The notes under the pieces were generated by a model that saw only the letters and a list, made by a program, of their open reading frames with translations, searched no databases and was not told the DNA's origin. Both the position numbers and the translations under genes were made by a program. From Acutalibacter muris (lineage in GTDB: Bacteria; Bacillota; Clostridia; Oscillospirales; Acutalibacteraceae), in contig NZ_CP021422.1 in the NCBI RefSeq assembly GCF_002201475.1, forward strand, positions 3,738,814 to 3,802,813: a stretch of 64,000 bases of DNA. The letters run 5' to 3'. Below are positions 45,741 through 56,048 of the stretch, piece after piece. Positions within the stretch are counted from its first letter, which is position 1. The number at the start of each line of letters is the position of its first letter.

Positions 45741-46958
45741 TCAGTTTTGTCCGGGAACCTCCGCATTTTCCCTTTTGCCTTTAAAGGACAGCAGGAATAC
45801 TCCCGCGCTCAGCACAAACAGCGCTGAGACCGTCAGATAGAAGGTCTTGGCGCCTATCGCGTCAAAAACAGCTCCGCCCGCCAGATTTCCGAGTATGCCC
45901 GCCACTGACGACATAGAAGTAAAGAAGGCCTGAGCGCTGGCTTTCAAGTGGCTGGGGGCCAGCTCATATACATAGTTCAGGGACGAGCCGATAAACAGGC
46001 CGTTGCCAAGGCCGAAGAACATACAGAACAGCATCATTGTGGGAAGGGAGTTTGCCAGAAGCCCCAGCCCTATGCACTCTATTCCCATAAGCAGAGACGA
46101 GCCCAGTATCAGCACCCGCAGCGGAAACCTCCTTCTAAGCCGTATCATGAAAAGCAGGAAGGGTATTTCCATGGTGGCGCGAAGTGCCAGAATTATTCCG
46201 TACTGTTTCGAGTCAACGCCGATGCTGGCCATATAGTACGGCAGAAAATTGCCTTCACAGGCCACGGCTATGTAGAAGATGAAGCCGAAGCCCAAAAAGG
46301 CCATATATGCCTTGTTTTTAAACAGCTCCCCCAGGTTCATAGAGCGCTTTTCCCCCTTCTTGGCCGGGACTCTTGCGGCAGGCTCCCGGGCAAAAAAGGT
46401 CATTATTATGGGTATAAGCATAAAAAGTCCGGTGACCCAGAAGGTGTTCCGCACCCCAAGGCTTGGGAGCCACGCGGCTATTATCAGGCTGCCGATGGTG
46501 AAAAGGAACGAGCCGAGACTGCGCAGAACTCCGAAGTTCAGGCGTAGCTCATTGCAGTTACGCACCAAGAGATTCTCGGCATATGGCGACATGGACGAGC
46601 GGAAAAAGCATACTGCTGGAATATAGCACATCAGCAGAATCGGCGAGCCGCGGAACTCTACCGGCACCAGCGGTATCAGGGCATACATCAGCGAACCGCC
46701 AATCAGCACGGTGATAAGCACCTTGCGAAGGGAGCCCATCCTGTCGCTGGCCATGCCCCAGAAGGATACCGAGGCGATACCCACCACAGAGCTCAGGGCG
46801 TTGACCACGCCCATTGAAGAGGCCGAGAAGCCCACCCCCTGGAGGTACACAGCCTGATAGCACCCAAAGGCCCAGGCAAACCAGAAGAAGCCGTTTACAC
46901 CCACCAGGACTATAGCCTGCCTGTCATTTGTATTCATCCGGGAAAAGAGTTTTTTCAT
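45741..46958 (-). CDS. Major facilitator superfamily transporter
   Basis: 405 residues with twelve helices and the MFS loop motif GMASDRMGSLRK near residue 70. The overall pattern (MGVVNALSSVVGIASVSFWG) matches the 3-phenylpropionate/LacY-like MFS_1 branch. It begins upstream of the AraC/GyrI gene on the same strand, so the order of transcription is transporter first, then regulator. The substrate is unknown; drug efflux or sugar uptake are both open. Confidence 0.85.
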   Translation of the reverse strand: MKKLFSRMNTNDRQAIVLVGVNGFFWFAWAFGCYQAVYLQGVGFSASSMGVVNALSSVVGIASVSFWGMASDRMGSLRKVLITVLIGGSLMYALIPLVPVEFRGSPILLMCYIPAVCFFRSSMSPYAENLLVRNCNELRLNFGVLRSLGSFLFTIGSLIIAAWLPSLGVRNTFWVTGLFMLIPIIMTFFAREPAARVPAKKGEKRSMNLGELFKNKAYMAFLGFGFIFYIAVACEGNFLPYYMASIGVDSKQYGIILALRATMEIPFLLFMIRLRRRFPLRVLILGSSLLMGIECIGLGLLANSLPTMMLFCMFFGLGNGLFIGSSLNYVYELAPSHLKASAQAFFTSMSSVAGILGNLAGGAVFDAIGAKTFYLTVSALFVLSAGVFLLSFKGKRENAEVPGQN

Positions 46959-47029
46959 CTATAGCTTGCTCCTTTATTATTGAAAAGACGGTCTGGCTAC
47001 GGTTGATTATATCCCATTTATTTTTCTTG

Positions 47030-49248
<2,219 letters not shown>

Positions 49249-49275
49249 TTTCCCGGAATTTTCCTTAAAAAGGTA

Positions 49276-49304
49276 TTGACATTCTCTTTTCTATCCATTA
49301 TAAT
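49276..49304 (+). promoter_or_regulatory. Promoter of the tRNA-Met/tRNA-Glu pair
   Basis: Perfect consensus TTGACA, 17-nt spacer, TATAAT, starting 27 nt after the guaB stop. Confidence 0.9.
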
Positions 49305-49337
49305 AATTAGCGTCCCATTGACTTGGGACGCATATAT

Positions 49338-49414
49338 GGCGGTATAGCTCAGCTGGCTAGAGCATTCGGTTCATACCCGAAGTGTCGATGGTTCAAGTCC
49401 ATTTACCGCTACCA
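49338..49414 (+). tRNA. tRNA-Met (anticodon CAT), elongator type
   Basis: 77 nt, GGCGGTATAGCTCAG to TACCGCTACCA; anticodon arm TTCGGTTCATACCCGAA. The first base pair is G-U rather than the mismatch of initiators, so it is an elongator tRNA-Met; a lysidine-modified tRNA-Ile2 also has CAT and cannot be fully excluded. Confidence 0.93.
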
Positions 49415-49417
49415 AAT

Positions 49418-49492
49418 GGCCCGGTGGTCAAGCGGCTAAGACACCGCCCTTTCACGGCGGTAACACGAGTTCGATTCTCGTCCGGGTCACCA
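49418..49492 (+). tRNA. tRNA-Glu (anticodon TTC)
   Basis: 75 nt, GGCCCGGTGGTCAAG to CCGGGTCACCA; anticodon arm CCGCCCTTTCACGGCGG with TTC. It follows tRNA-Met by three bases in the same transcript. Confidence 0.96.
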
Positions 49493-49544
49493 ATATGGCG
49501 GGTTTCGGAAAGCCGGGGCCCGGACAGGCATGATGAAGGAAGGG

Positions 49545-49575
49545 CGTCGGGCGGTTGCTACGGCGTTTTTTCTTT
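49545..49575 (+). terminator. Probable terminator of the tRNA pair
   Basis: A short stem CGTCG / CGGCG with an 11-nt loop followed by TTTTTTCTTTT, about 50 nt after tRNA-Glu. Confidence 0.55.
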
Positions 49576-49617
49576 TATGTTTTTTACTGTAAACAAGAAA
49601 GGTATGGTATTGACTAT

Positions 49618-50133
49618 ATGATTAAAAAAGTATTAGCGCTGGCTGGCGCGGCGGTTATTGCTCTTTCACTTTCGGCCTGCGGAGGGCAGATGGAGCAGCT
49701 GACCGAGCTGGAGCCGGTTTCCTCAGGGATAGATTGGGCTCCCACCGAGGCGGAAAGCTTTGACGACAGTTTGGACGGGCTCTGCAAGTATATGGAGACC
49801 AATAAAGCTGTGGCCGGGGAGAAGGATTATATGTCCTATAAGGAGATCGGCGCTGTGGAGGGCTGCAGGTATCGGTTCAAGTTCGATGGCAGCACTGTGC
49901 AGACGGAGTTCTATGAGTTTGACCTGGATAACCTGGACGAGAAGGGCAAGGAGTGCGTGAGCTCGGTGAAGGAGAAGGGGTCCTTTACGGTGCTGGGCAA
50001 CGAGGCCCCGGCGGTGCTCAACGGGAAATACCTGATGGTGTATACGGACGGCGATAATGACGAGGCCAACGCGGCCCATAGGGATAAGGTCCTGGAGCTG
50101 TTCAATGCCTTTACGCCTGGGGACGGGAAATAA
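49618..50133 (+). CDS. Small lipoprotein of unknown function
   Basis: 171 residues. The signal MIKKVLALAGAAVIALSLSAC gives a lipobox LSAC with Cys at residue 21. The mature part is acidic with a predicted alpha/beta fold (residues 45-165) and no family I know. The Shine-Dalgarno (AAGAAAGG) is unusually far upstream, so translation may be weak or start elsewhere; ATG 49618 is the only start that keeps the signal peptide intact. It is followed by a strong terminator. Confidence 0.7.
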   Translation: MIKKVLALAGAAVIALSLSACGGQMEQLTELEPVSSGIDWAPTEAESFDDSLDGLCKYMETNKAVAGEKDYMSYKEIGAVEGCRYRFKFDGSTVQTEFYEFDLDNLDEKGKECVSSVKEKGSFTVLGNEAPAVLNGKYLMVYTDGDNDEANAAHRDKVLELFNAFTPGDGK

Positions 50134-50145
50134 ATAGACAGGTAA

Positions 50146-50176
50146 AGGCCGCTCGGAGTTACCGGGCGGCCTTTTT
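50146..50176 (+). terminator. Terminator of the small lipoprotein gene
   Basis: AGGCCGCTCGG / CCGGGCGGCCT, an 11-bp stem with a 5-nt loop, followed by TTTTT. It may also serve the convergent membrane protein gene. Confidence 0.88.
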
Positions 50177-50182
50177 GTTGGT

Positions 50183-50533
50183 TTATCTGTATCTTTTACT
50201 TAGCTGCTTTATGAGCGCCGTTATTCCCAGGCCAAGTACGCCCGACAGGAGGTTTACCCAGGCGTAGAACAGGAAATCGGCCTCCATGTCATAGAAGATA
50301 AGGTCCCCGCACAGGGCTAGGACCGGGCCGGTCAAAACCAGCCACCACCGTGCCTTGATATCCAGTCCGGCGAAGATGCCTGTCCCCAGGCAGCATAAGG
50401 GGTGGAGGGCCATCAGTATCAAGAGGGTAAGGATAAAGTTTACATCGCCTCTCCCCACAAGCTGAGCCATACCGGGCAGGGCGAACAGCACCCCTGTCTG
50501 CACCGCAAGGGCAATAAGCGTGGACCTTTTCAC
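50183..50533 (-). CDS. Small membrane protein of unknown function
   Basis: 116 residues with four hydrophobic helices (LIALAVQTGVLFALPGMAQLV, FILTLLILMALHPLCCLGTGIFAG, WWLVLTGPVLALCGDLIFY, WVNLLSGVLGLGITALI). No recognised family. It starts one base after the serS stop codon, so it is translated from the serS transcript. Confidence 0.65.
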   Translation of the reverse strand: MKRSTLIALAVQTGVLFALPGMAQLVGRGDVNFILTLLILMALHPLCCLGTGIFAGLDIKARWWLVLTGPVLALCGDLIFYDMEADFLFYAWVNLLSGVLGLGITALIKQLSKRYR

Positions 50534-50534
50534 C

Positions 50535-51812
50535 TCAGCCGATGACCTCCTTGTCCCCCATATACCTTCTCAGGGCTTCGGGTACCTTTACCGTTCCGTC
50601 GGCCTGGAGGTTGTTCTCAAGGTATGCTATCAGCATCCGGGGCGGGGCCACCACGGTGTTGTTGAGGGTGTGGGGAAAGTAGTTGCCGTCGGCGCTCTTG
50701 ACGCGTATGCCAAGCCGCCTTGCCTGGGCGTCGCCCATGTTGGAGCAGCTCCCCACCTCAAAGTATTTCTTCTGTCGGGGAGACCAGGCCTCAACATCGC
50801 AGCTCTTTACCTTTAGGTCCGCAAGGTCGCCGGAGCAGCACTCCAAGGTGCGCACAGGAATGTCCAAGGCCCGGAAAAACTCTACGGAATACTGCCACAT
50901 TTTATTGTACCAGTCCATGCTTTCCTCAGGCTTACAGACAACTATCATCTCCTGCTTCTCGAACTGATGGATGCGGTACACGCCGCGCTCCTCGATGCCA
51001 TGGGCCCCTACCTCCTTACGGAAGCACGGGGAGTAGCTGGTCATGGTCTGTGGCAGCTGCTCCTCGGTCAGTAGATTTCCGGCATACTTCCCGATCATGG
51101 AATGCTCGCTGGTGCCAATAAGGTACAGGTCCTCTCCCTCTATCTTGTACATCATATTTTCCATCTCTGCAAAGCTCATGACGCCGGTGACGACCTCACT
51201 GCGTATCATGAAGGGAGGAATACAGTAGGTGAAGCCCTTGTCTATCATGAAATCTCTGGCAAAGGCCATGATAGCCTCATGCAGTCTGGCAATATCGCCC
51301 ATAAGGTAGTAGAAACCGTTGCCGCTGGTGCGCCGGGCGCTGTCCAGGTCTATGCCTTTCAGGCGCTCCATGATGTCCGTGTGATATGGCACCTCAAAAT
51401 CCGGCACAAGGGGCTCCCCGAAGCGCTCTATCTCTACATTCTCGCTGTCGTCCCGGCCGATGGGCACAGACTTGTCTATTATATTGGGGAGGACCATCAT
51501 GCGCTTCTTTATCTCGTCGGTCATCTCCCCCTCCCTGCGCTCCATCTCCGCCAGCTCTTCAGCAATGTCGGCAACCTTTTTCTTCGTTTCCTCGGCTTCG
51601 TCTTTTTTGCCCTCTTTCATCAGCCTGCCAATTTCCTTGCTGACGGCATTCCTTTGCTGACGGAGTTCGTCACCCCGAGCCTTACTAGCGCGGAATTTCG
51701 CGTCCAGGTCCAGCACCTCGTCCACCAGCGCCAGCTTCTCGTCCTGAAACTTCTTCTTGATATTCTCCTTTACAAGCTCGGGGTTTGTCCTCACCAGTTT
51801 GATATCTAACAT
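50535..51812 (-). CDS. serS: Seryl-tRNA synthetase
   Basis: 425 residues. An N-terminal two-helix coiled-coil arm (residues about 30-100, rich in Lys/Glu/Arg) precedes the class II catalytic core with motif 2 (SPCFRKEVGAHGIEERGVYRIHQFEKQE in outline: FRKEVGAHG and RIHQFEKQE) and motif 3 (NNTVVAPPRMLIAYLENN, ending in the usual Arg). It charges tRNA-Ser. No T-box leader is present; it follows parB by only two bases and is carried on the par operon, a common clostridial order. Confidence 0.96.
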   Translation of the reverse strand: MLDIKLVRTNPELVKENIKKKFQDEKLALVDEVLDLDAKFRASKARGDELRQQRNAVSKEIGRLMKEGKKDEAEETKKKVADIAEELAEMERREGEMTDEIKKRMMVLPNIIDKSVPIGRDDSENVEIERFGEPLVPDFEVPYHTDIMERLKGIDLDSARRTSGNGFYYLMGDIARLHEAIMAFARDFMIDKGFTYCIPPFMIRSEVVTGVMSFAEMENMMYKIEGEDLYLIGTSEHSMIGKYAGNLLTEEQLPQTMTSYSPCFRKEVGAHGIEERGVYRIHQFEKQEMIVVCKPEESMDWYNKMWQYSVEFFRALDIPVRTLECCSGDLADLKVKSCDVEAWSPRQKKYFEVGSCSNMGDAQARRLGIRVKSADGNYFPHTLNNTVVAPPRMLIAYLENNLQADGTVKVPEALRRYMGDKEVIG

Positions 51813-51814
51813 AT

Positions 51815-52702
51815 TCAGCTCTCCTTATCCTGTAATTTTAAATCCTTCAGTAGATTTTGAAGGTCCTCTTCGCCATAGAATTCTATCTGCAACGTGCCCT
51901 TTTTCTTAGTGCCCGCCACCTTTACCCTCCGGCCCAGAAAGTCGCTGACAGCCAGCTGGGTCTCGGCATAAAACTGGCTGGGCCCCATAGATCGCGGGAC
52001 CTCCTCCTGCGGAGATACTTTTACAACGAGACGGCCTCCCTGGTCGACCCCTTTTGCCATCTTCTCCAGAATTCGGACGGATACGCCTGCTTTTGCCCTC
52101 TCAGCGGCAAGCCGCATCTCCTCCTCCGATTTGAAGCTGAGCAGCGTCCTCGCGTGGCCTGCGGAGATCTCCCCCTTCTCCACCATAGCTTGAATATCCT
52201 CGGGCAGGTTCAACAGCCGCAGGGCGTTTGCCACCGCAGGGCGCGATTTACCCACCGCCGCTGCCGCCTCCTCCTGGGTCATGCCCTGTACGTCTATCAG
52301 CTGCTGGTAGCCCTTCGCTTCCTCCAGTGGGTTTAAATCCTCCCTCTGTAGATTCTCAATGAGGGCAAAAAGCATCTCCTCCCCATCGGTCATCTCCCTT
52401 ACCACCGCAGGGACCTCCTGTAGTCCCGCCATTCTTGAGGCCCGCCAGCGCCTTTCTCCTGCGACTATCCTATATCCCCCGCTTACCATCGGCCGCAGCA
52501 AAAGTGGCTGAAGCACTCCGTGCTGTGCAATCGACTCCGCCAGCTCAGCGAGGGCGGCGCTATTGAATTCCTTTCTCGGCTGGTCGCGGTTGGGCTCTAT
52601 GTCATCTATGCGCACCGTTACAGTGCCCTCTCCCTCAAGGCTGGAATTTTCCGCGAATATAGCGTCCAGTCCGCGGCCCAGCCCACGCTTTTTTGCGCTC
52701 AT
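51815..52702 (-). CDS. parB: Chromosome-partitioning protein ParB (Spo0J)
   Basis: 295 residues. Start KRGLGRGLDAIF, N-terminal CTPase/ParB domain with DIEPNRDQPRKEF and GERRWRASRMAGLQEVP (the GERRxRA motif), central helix-turn-helix (GMTQEEAAAAVGKSRPAVANALRLLNLP in two parts: MTQEEAAAAVGKS, AVANALRLLNLP), and a C-terminal dimerisation domain. ParB spreads from parS sites and loads SMC for chromosome segregation; in spore formers it also affects sporulation timing. It starts three bases after parA. Confidence 0.96.
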   Translation of the reverse strand: MSAKKRGLGRGLDAIFAENSSLEGEGTVTVRIDDIEPNRDQPRKEFNSAALAELAESIAQHGVLQPLLLRPMVSGGYRIVAGERRWRASRMAGLQEVPAVVREMTDGEEMLFALIENLQREDLNPLEEAKGYQQLIDVQGMTQEEAAAAVGKSRPAVANALRLLNLPEDIQAMVEKGEISAGHARTLLSFKSEEEMRLAAERAKAGVSVRILEKMAKGVDQGGRLVVKVSPQEEVPRSMGPSQFYAETQLAVSDFLGRRVKVAGTKKKGTLQIEFYGEEDLQNLLKDLKLQDKES

Positions 52703-52705
52703 AGC

Positions 52706-53470
52706 TTATCCTTTCTTTTTAAGTATTTCTCTTGCCAGCTCTCTGTACGCCCTTGCCCCTTTGGAATAATGATCGTAGTATTCCACCGGCTGGCCAAAAC
52801 CCGGGGCCTCTGACAGCCTTACAGCCCTGGGGATAACTGTACTGTACACCTTTCTTGGGAAAAACTTTTTAACTTCCGTCACCACCTGCTGTGTTAAGTT
52901 CAGCCGTCCGTCATACATAGTAAGCAGAACGCCCTCCAACTCCAGCATACTGTTATATTGGCGCTTTACCCTACGTACAGTATTTATAAGCTGGCTAAGT
53001 CCCTCAAGAGCATAAAACTCGCACTGGATCGGTATCAGTATGGAGTCCGACGCGTTAAGTGAATTCGTGGTTATCAGTCCTAAAGACGGAGGGCAGTCGA
53101 TTATAATGTAGTCGTAATTGTCCTTGACCTCCTGCAACGGAATTTTCAGCCTGTCCTCGCGTCTTTCCATACTCGCCATCTCTATCTCTCCGCCAGCCAT
53201 ATCTATGCTGGCCGCCAGCAGGTCCAGGTTTTTGTATTGGGTATGGCAGATAGCTTTACTGGCCGCCTCGCCGCCTATCATCACCTCGTATACTGTTACC
53301 GGGCATTGGCGTTTGTCAACTCCCAGGCCGCTGGTGGCGTTCCCCTGTGGGTCGGCGTCTACCAGCAGCACCTTTTCGTCCATACTTCCAAAAACCGCGG
53401 CTAGGTTCACAGCTGTGGTAGTCTTCCCAACCCCGCCCTTTTGGTTTGCGACTGCGATTGTCTTTGCCAT
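52706..53470 (-). CDS. parA: Chromosome-partitioning ATPase ParA (Soj)
   Basis: 254 residues with the deviant Walker A motif KGGVGKTTTAVNLAA at residue 10, the switch I DADPQGNATSGLG and Walker B IIDCPPSLGLITTN. It drives ParB-parS movement and, in Bacillus relatives, controls DnaA. It heads the parA-parB-serS operon. An 18-bp inverted repeat lies in its promoter region. The N-terminus MAKTIAVANQ is standard. Confidence 0.96.
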   Translation of the reverse strand: MAKTIAVANQKGGVGKTTTAVNLAAVFGSMDEKVLLVDADPQGNATSGLGVDKRQCPVTVYEVMIGGEAASKAICHTQYKNLDLLAASIDMAGGEIEMASMERREDRLKIPLQEVKDNYDYIIIDCPPSLGLITTNSLNASDSILIPIQCEFYALEGLSQLINTVRRVKRQYNSMLELEGVLLTMYDGRLNLTQQVVTEVKKFFPRKVYSTVIPRAVRLSEAPGFGQPVEYYDHYSKGARAYRELAREILKKKG

Positions 53471-53528
53471 TTTCTTGCTCTGTTCCTCCTATCAAATTAA
53501 CAAAGTACATTATACCACAGCCGGCGTC

Positions 53529-53546
53529 ATTTTACCAGTGTAAAAT
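53529..53546. promoter_or_regulatory. Inverted repeat in the parA promoter region
   Basis: ATTTTAC-CAGT-GTAAAAT: perfect 7-bp arms, overlapping the probable -35 region of a parA promoter whose -10 is TATAAT (minus strand, TGTGGTATAATG). A possible operator. Confidence 0.45.
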
Positions 53547-53617
53547 ACCTTTCCCAAGGAAAACCGCATTTTTTCTAAAATTTTTCTTGCTTTCGGCATG
53601 ATTATCCTACATTGCAG

Positions 53618-53633
53618 TGTTTCACATGAAACA
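53618..53633. other. parS-like site, one base off consensus
   Basis: TGTTTCACATGAAACA; the consensus TGTTTCACGTGAAACA has G where this site has A in the centre. It sits between noc and parA, touching the noc terminator. Confidence 0.6.
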
Positions 53634-53670
53634 AAAAGCTGACGGCCGGAGCTTTTACGCTCCGACCGCC
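53633..53670 (-). terminator. Terminator of noc
   Basis: GGCGGTCGGAGC-GTAAAA-GCTCCGGCCGTC followed by AGCTTTTT on the minus strand; it abuts the parS-like site. Confidence 0.85.
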
Positions 53671-53698
53671 TTCTGTGGGAAATGAATAAGGGAATGGG

Positions 53699-54499
53699 TT
53701 AAACTTGTACTCTGTGTTGTTTTGGAATGCGCACGACGCACTCTATATATTCTTCAGTTTCCTTTTTTTCTGTCTGTGCCTGTATGCCAGCGGTTTTCAT
53801 AGCGTCCACCGCATGGTCAATAGTATTTATAAATAGCCGAATATCCTTTGCCACAAAAGTCCTCCGACCCTTTCGTACAGGCTCCTTTGGCTTGAGAGAG
53901 CCTGCTATCAGCTCCTCAGTATTTGCCACGTTCAGGCCTCTTGCTATTACGGTCTGCAGGATCTTCTGCCGAAGTTCAATATCGTCCACACGCAGCAATG
54001 CCCTTGCATGTCTCTCTGAAAGCTTATGCTTAATTATTTCAGATTGCTCCTCCGAGCTAAGCTTCAGCAGCCGGACCTTGTTTGCCAGGTATGATTGACT
54101 CATGCCCAGCCGCCTGGCGGCCTCCTCCTGGGTTATCTGCCACTCCCGCAAAAGATTGACTATTGCGTTTGCCTGCTCAAACATATGCAGGTCGCGGCGC
54201 TGTACATTTTCCAGTAAGGCCAGCACCGCGCTGTCCTCCGGCTCACAATCGGATATAATTGCCGGTATGTCCTTGAGCCCCGCCAGTTTACACGCCCGCA
54301 GCCTTCGCTCCCCGGCAACCAGGTAATATATTCCGTTTTCCCTGCGCACAGTTACCGGCTGAAGCAATCCGTTCTCAGTAATGCTTTGGGCTAGGCTTCT
54401 AAGTTCCTCCTCTTGGAATATCTTTCTTGGCTGTGAAGGATTGGGCATGATTTTCATAACCGGTAACCTTACCAACTTCAGCTTGTCCTTCATAAACAT
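53699..54499 (-). CDS. noc: Nucleoid occlusion protein Noc (ParB family)
   Basis: 266 residues. ParB-type N-terminus (MPNPSQPRKIFQEEELRSLA, VAGERRLRACKLAGLKDIP), helix-turn-helix (ITQEEAARRLGMSQSYLANKVRLL) and a C-terminal domain typical of Noc. It is distinct from the ParB gene 1 kb away and lies beside mnmG-rsmG, as noc does in Bacillus. Noc binds its own sites, spreads and prevents septation over the nucleoid. The N-terminal MFMKDKLK may include the membrane-targeting residues known in Noc. A second parB-like role cannot be excluded. Confidence 0.88.
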   Translation of the reverse strand: MFMKDKLKLVRLPVMKIMPNPSQPRKIFQEEELRSLAQSITENGLLQPVTVRRENGIYYLVAGERRLRACKLAGLKDIPAIISDCEPEDSAVLALLENVQRRDLHMFEQANAIVNLLREWQITQEEAARRLGMSQSYLANKVRLLKLSSEEQSEIIKHKLSERHARALLRVDDIELRQKILQTVIARGLNVANTEELIAGSLKPKEPVRKGRRTFVAKDIRLFINTIDHAVDAMKTAGIQAQTEKKETEEYIECVVRIPKQHRVQV

Positions 54500-54738
54500 C
54501 CTGCCACGCCCCCTTAACAGCTACTATTGTACTACACCGTATATGCATAGTTTGTTGTATCCTGTCGGTGGAAAAAATATATTATTGTAGATTGATGCAA
54601 ACGTATGCGGCCTTCTGATTGGCGCAGCAGAAAATCAGAATACTGTTCAGCGGTAATGCATTTGGATACAAGGAAAGAGTGGGGGGAGCATTATCGGAGT
54701 ATTGTGCAATGACGGCTGAGAATAATTGCACAATGCTG

Positions 54739-54855
54739 CTAAAAAGTCTCCTCCCACTGTAAGCTTATATATGAGTTGCCCCGCCATATGATAACAGCCT
54801 TTACCACCTGTGCATACTGAGGCTCTGTCGAGCTCGAAAGGCTGTCGTTCTTCAC
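54739..54855 (-). CDS. Possible 38-residue ORF or gene remnant
   Basis: In the 360 bp between the GNAT gene and noc, the minus strand contains a frame VKNDSLSSSTEPQYAQVVK continuing to ISLQWEETF and a stop. The amino-acid pattern looks coding-like, but there is no good ribosome-binding site and no known family; it may be a decayed gene end. The rest of this gap (54500-54738) is AT-rich with nothing I can support. Confidence 0.25.
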   Translation of the reverse strand: MKNDSLSSSTEPQYAQVVKAVIIWRGNSYISLQWEETF

Positions 54856-54865
54856 CAAGAGCCAT

Positions 54866-55303
54866 CTAAAAATATTTTTTGAAGCCCTTTACCTCCATAA
54901 ACCCAATCTTCTTATAGAACCTATGGGCACCCGTCCGCTCCAGGCCGGAGACCAGCATCTCATAATGGCAGTTCCTCCTTCTCCCCCATTGCTCAATTTC
55001 ATCGAACATCCTTCTGCCTATACCATAGCCCTGATACTTGTCCAATACAGCTACGTTCTCCACCAGGAGGATAGGACGGCAATCGCCGCAGATATCCTCA
55101 AAGGCTACTCCCAAAAGACTGCCGGCTATCTCTCCATTATCTTCATTGACCGCAACTAAGAGGTATTTGTTTTCATCTCTTAATATATTTTCTATAAGCA
55201 GGGCCATTTTCTCTCTGTCGCCAGGGCCGTCACTGATAACCTGCATTACCTTATCTAACCCGGCTATATCTCCAACCTTGGCTTTCCTCATAACAATATT
55301 CAT
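54866..55303 (-). CDS. GNAT-family N-acetyltransferase
   Basis: 145 residues from ATG 55303 with AAGGAGA eight nt upstream. ENVAVLDKYQGYGIGRRMFDEIEQW is the acetyl-CoA loop (key residues Y-Q-G-Y-G-I-G-R), and GAHRFYKKIGFMEVKGF the C-terminal motif; close in pattern to PhnO/AAC-type enzymes. It interrupts the conserved rsmG-noc neighbourhood, which suggests later insertion. Substrate unknown. Confidence 0.85.
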   Translation of the reverse strand: MNIVMRKAKVGDIAGLDKVMQVISDGPGDREKMALLIENILRDENKYLLVAVNEDNGEIAGSLLGVAFEDICGDCRPILLVENVAVLDKYQGYGIGRRMFDEIEQWGRRRNCHYEMLVSGLERTGAHRFYKKIGFMEVKGFKKYF

Positions 55304-55330
55304 TCCGAGTCTCTCCTTCATTAAGTCAAA

Positions 55331-56044
55331 TCACAAGGGATGCTTTTTTATGGTCCCACCGTGGCGCGGATAACCCTTTGGCGTAAAACTCAGCTTGCGG
55401 ACGACTACCAGATTTCTTTCTCCCGCAGCAGGCAGTTGGATTTGCTTGAGTTCAACTTTATCTCCGCCCAAAATTTTTAACGCCTTCTCTGCTTCAGCGA
55501 GCTCATCGTTTACGTTTGGTCCTTTCATCGCTACAAATATACCCTTCATCTTCACCAAAGGCAAACAGTATTCGCAGAGCACTCTTAACTGTGCCACCGC
55601 TCTGGCGGTAACAATATCGTAGCTCTCCCTCATACTCCTATCCAGTCCAGCCTCCTCAGCGCGCTTATGAACACGCTTGCCTTCAATACCAAGCCTGCCG
55701 CATAGCTCGCCTAAAAAATTCAGACGCTTGTTTGAACCGTCCAAAAGTGTAACCTGAAGGTCAGGTCTTACAATTTTAAGCGGGACTCCGGGGAATCCCG
55801 CTCCTGTCCCTATATCCAGCAGCTTTCCCCCTTCTTTGGGCTTGCACGCCAGCAGCAGTGCCAGACTGTCAAGAAAATGCTTCTCCACCACTTCGTCAGG
55901 CTCTGTTATGGCCGTAAGGTTAAGCTTTTCGTTCCACTCCAGCAGTGTCTCCATATAGACCTGGAACTTTTCCGACTGCTCTGCCGTAACCTTTATCCCC
56001 AAAGTTTTTGCCTGGCTTATAAGCTTCTGTCGAATATCCTCCAT
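55331..56044 (-). CDS. rsmG: 16S rRNA (guanine(527)-N7)-methyltransferase RsmG
   Basis: 237 residues with the SAM site LLDIGTGAGFPGVPLKIVRP near residue 72, VTLLDGSNKRLNFL and the Arg/Ala-rich VTARAVAQLRVL. RsmG (GidB) methylates G527 of 16S rRNA; loss gives low-level streptomycin resistance in other bacteria. It follows mnmG by four bases, the classic gidA-gidB pair. Length normal. Confidence 0.95.
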   Translation of the reverse strand: MEDIRQKLISQAKTLGIKVTAEQSEKFQVYMETLLEWNEKLNLTAITEPDEVVEKHFLDSLALLLACKPKEGGKLLDIGTGAGFPGVPLKIVRPDLQVTLLDGSNKRLNFLGELCGRLGIEGKRVHKRAEEAGLDRSMRESYDIVTARAVAQLRVLCEYCLPLVKMKGIFVAMKGPNVNDELAEAEKALKILGGDKVELKQIQLPAAGERNLVVVRKLSFTPKGYPRHGGTIKKHPL

Positions 56045-56048
56045 TAAG

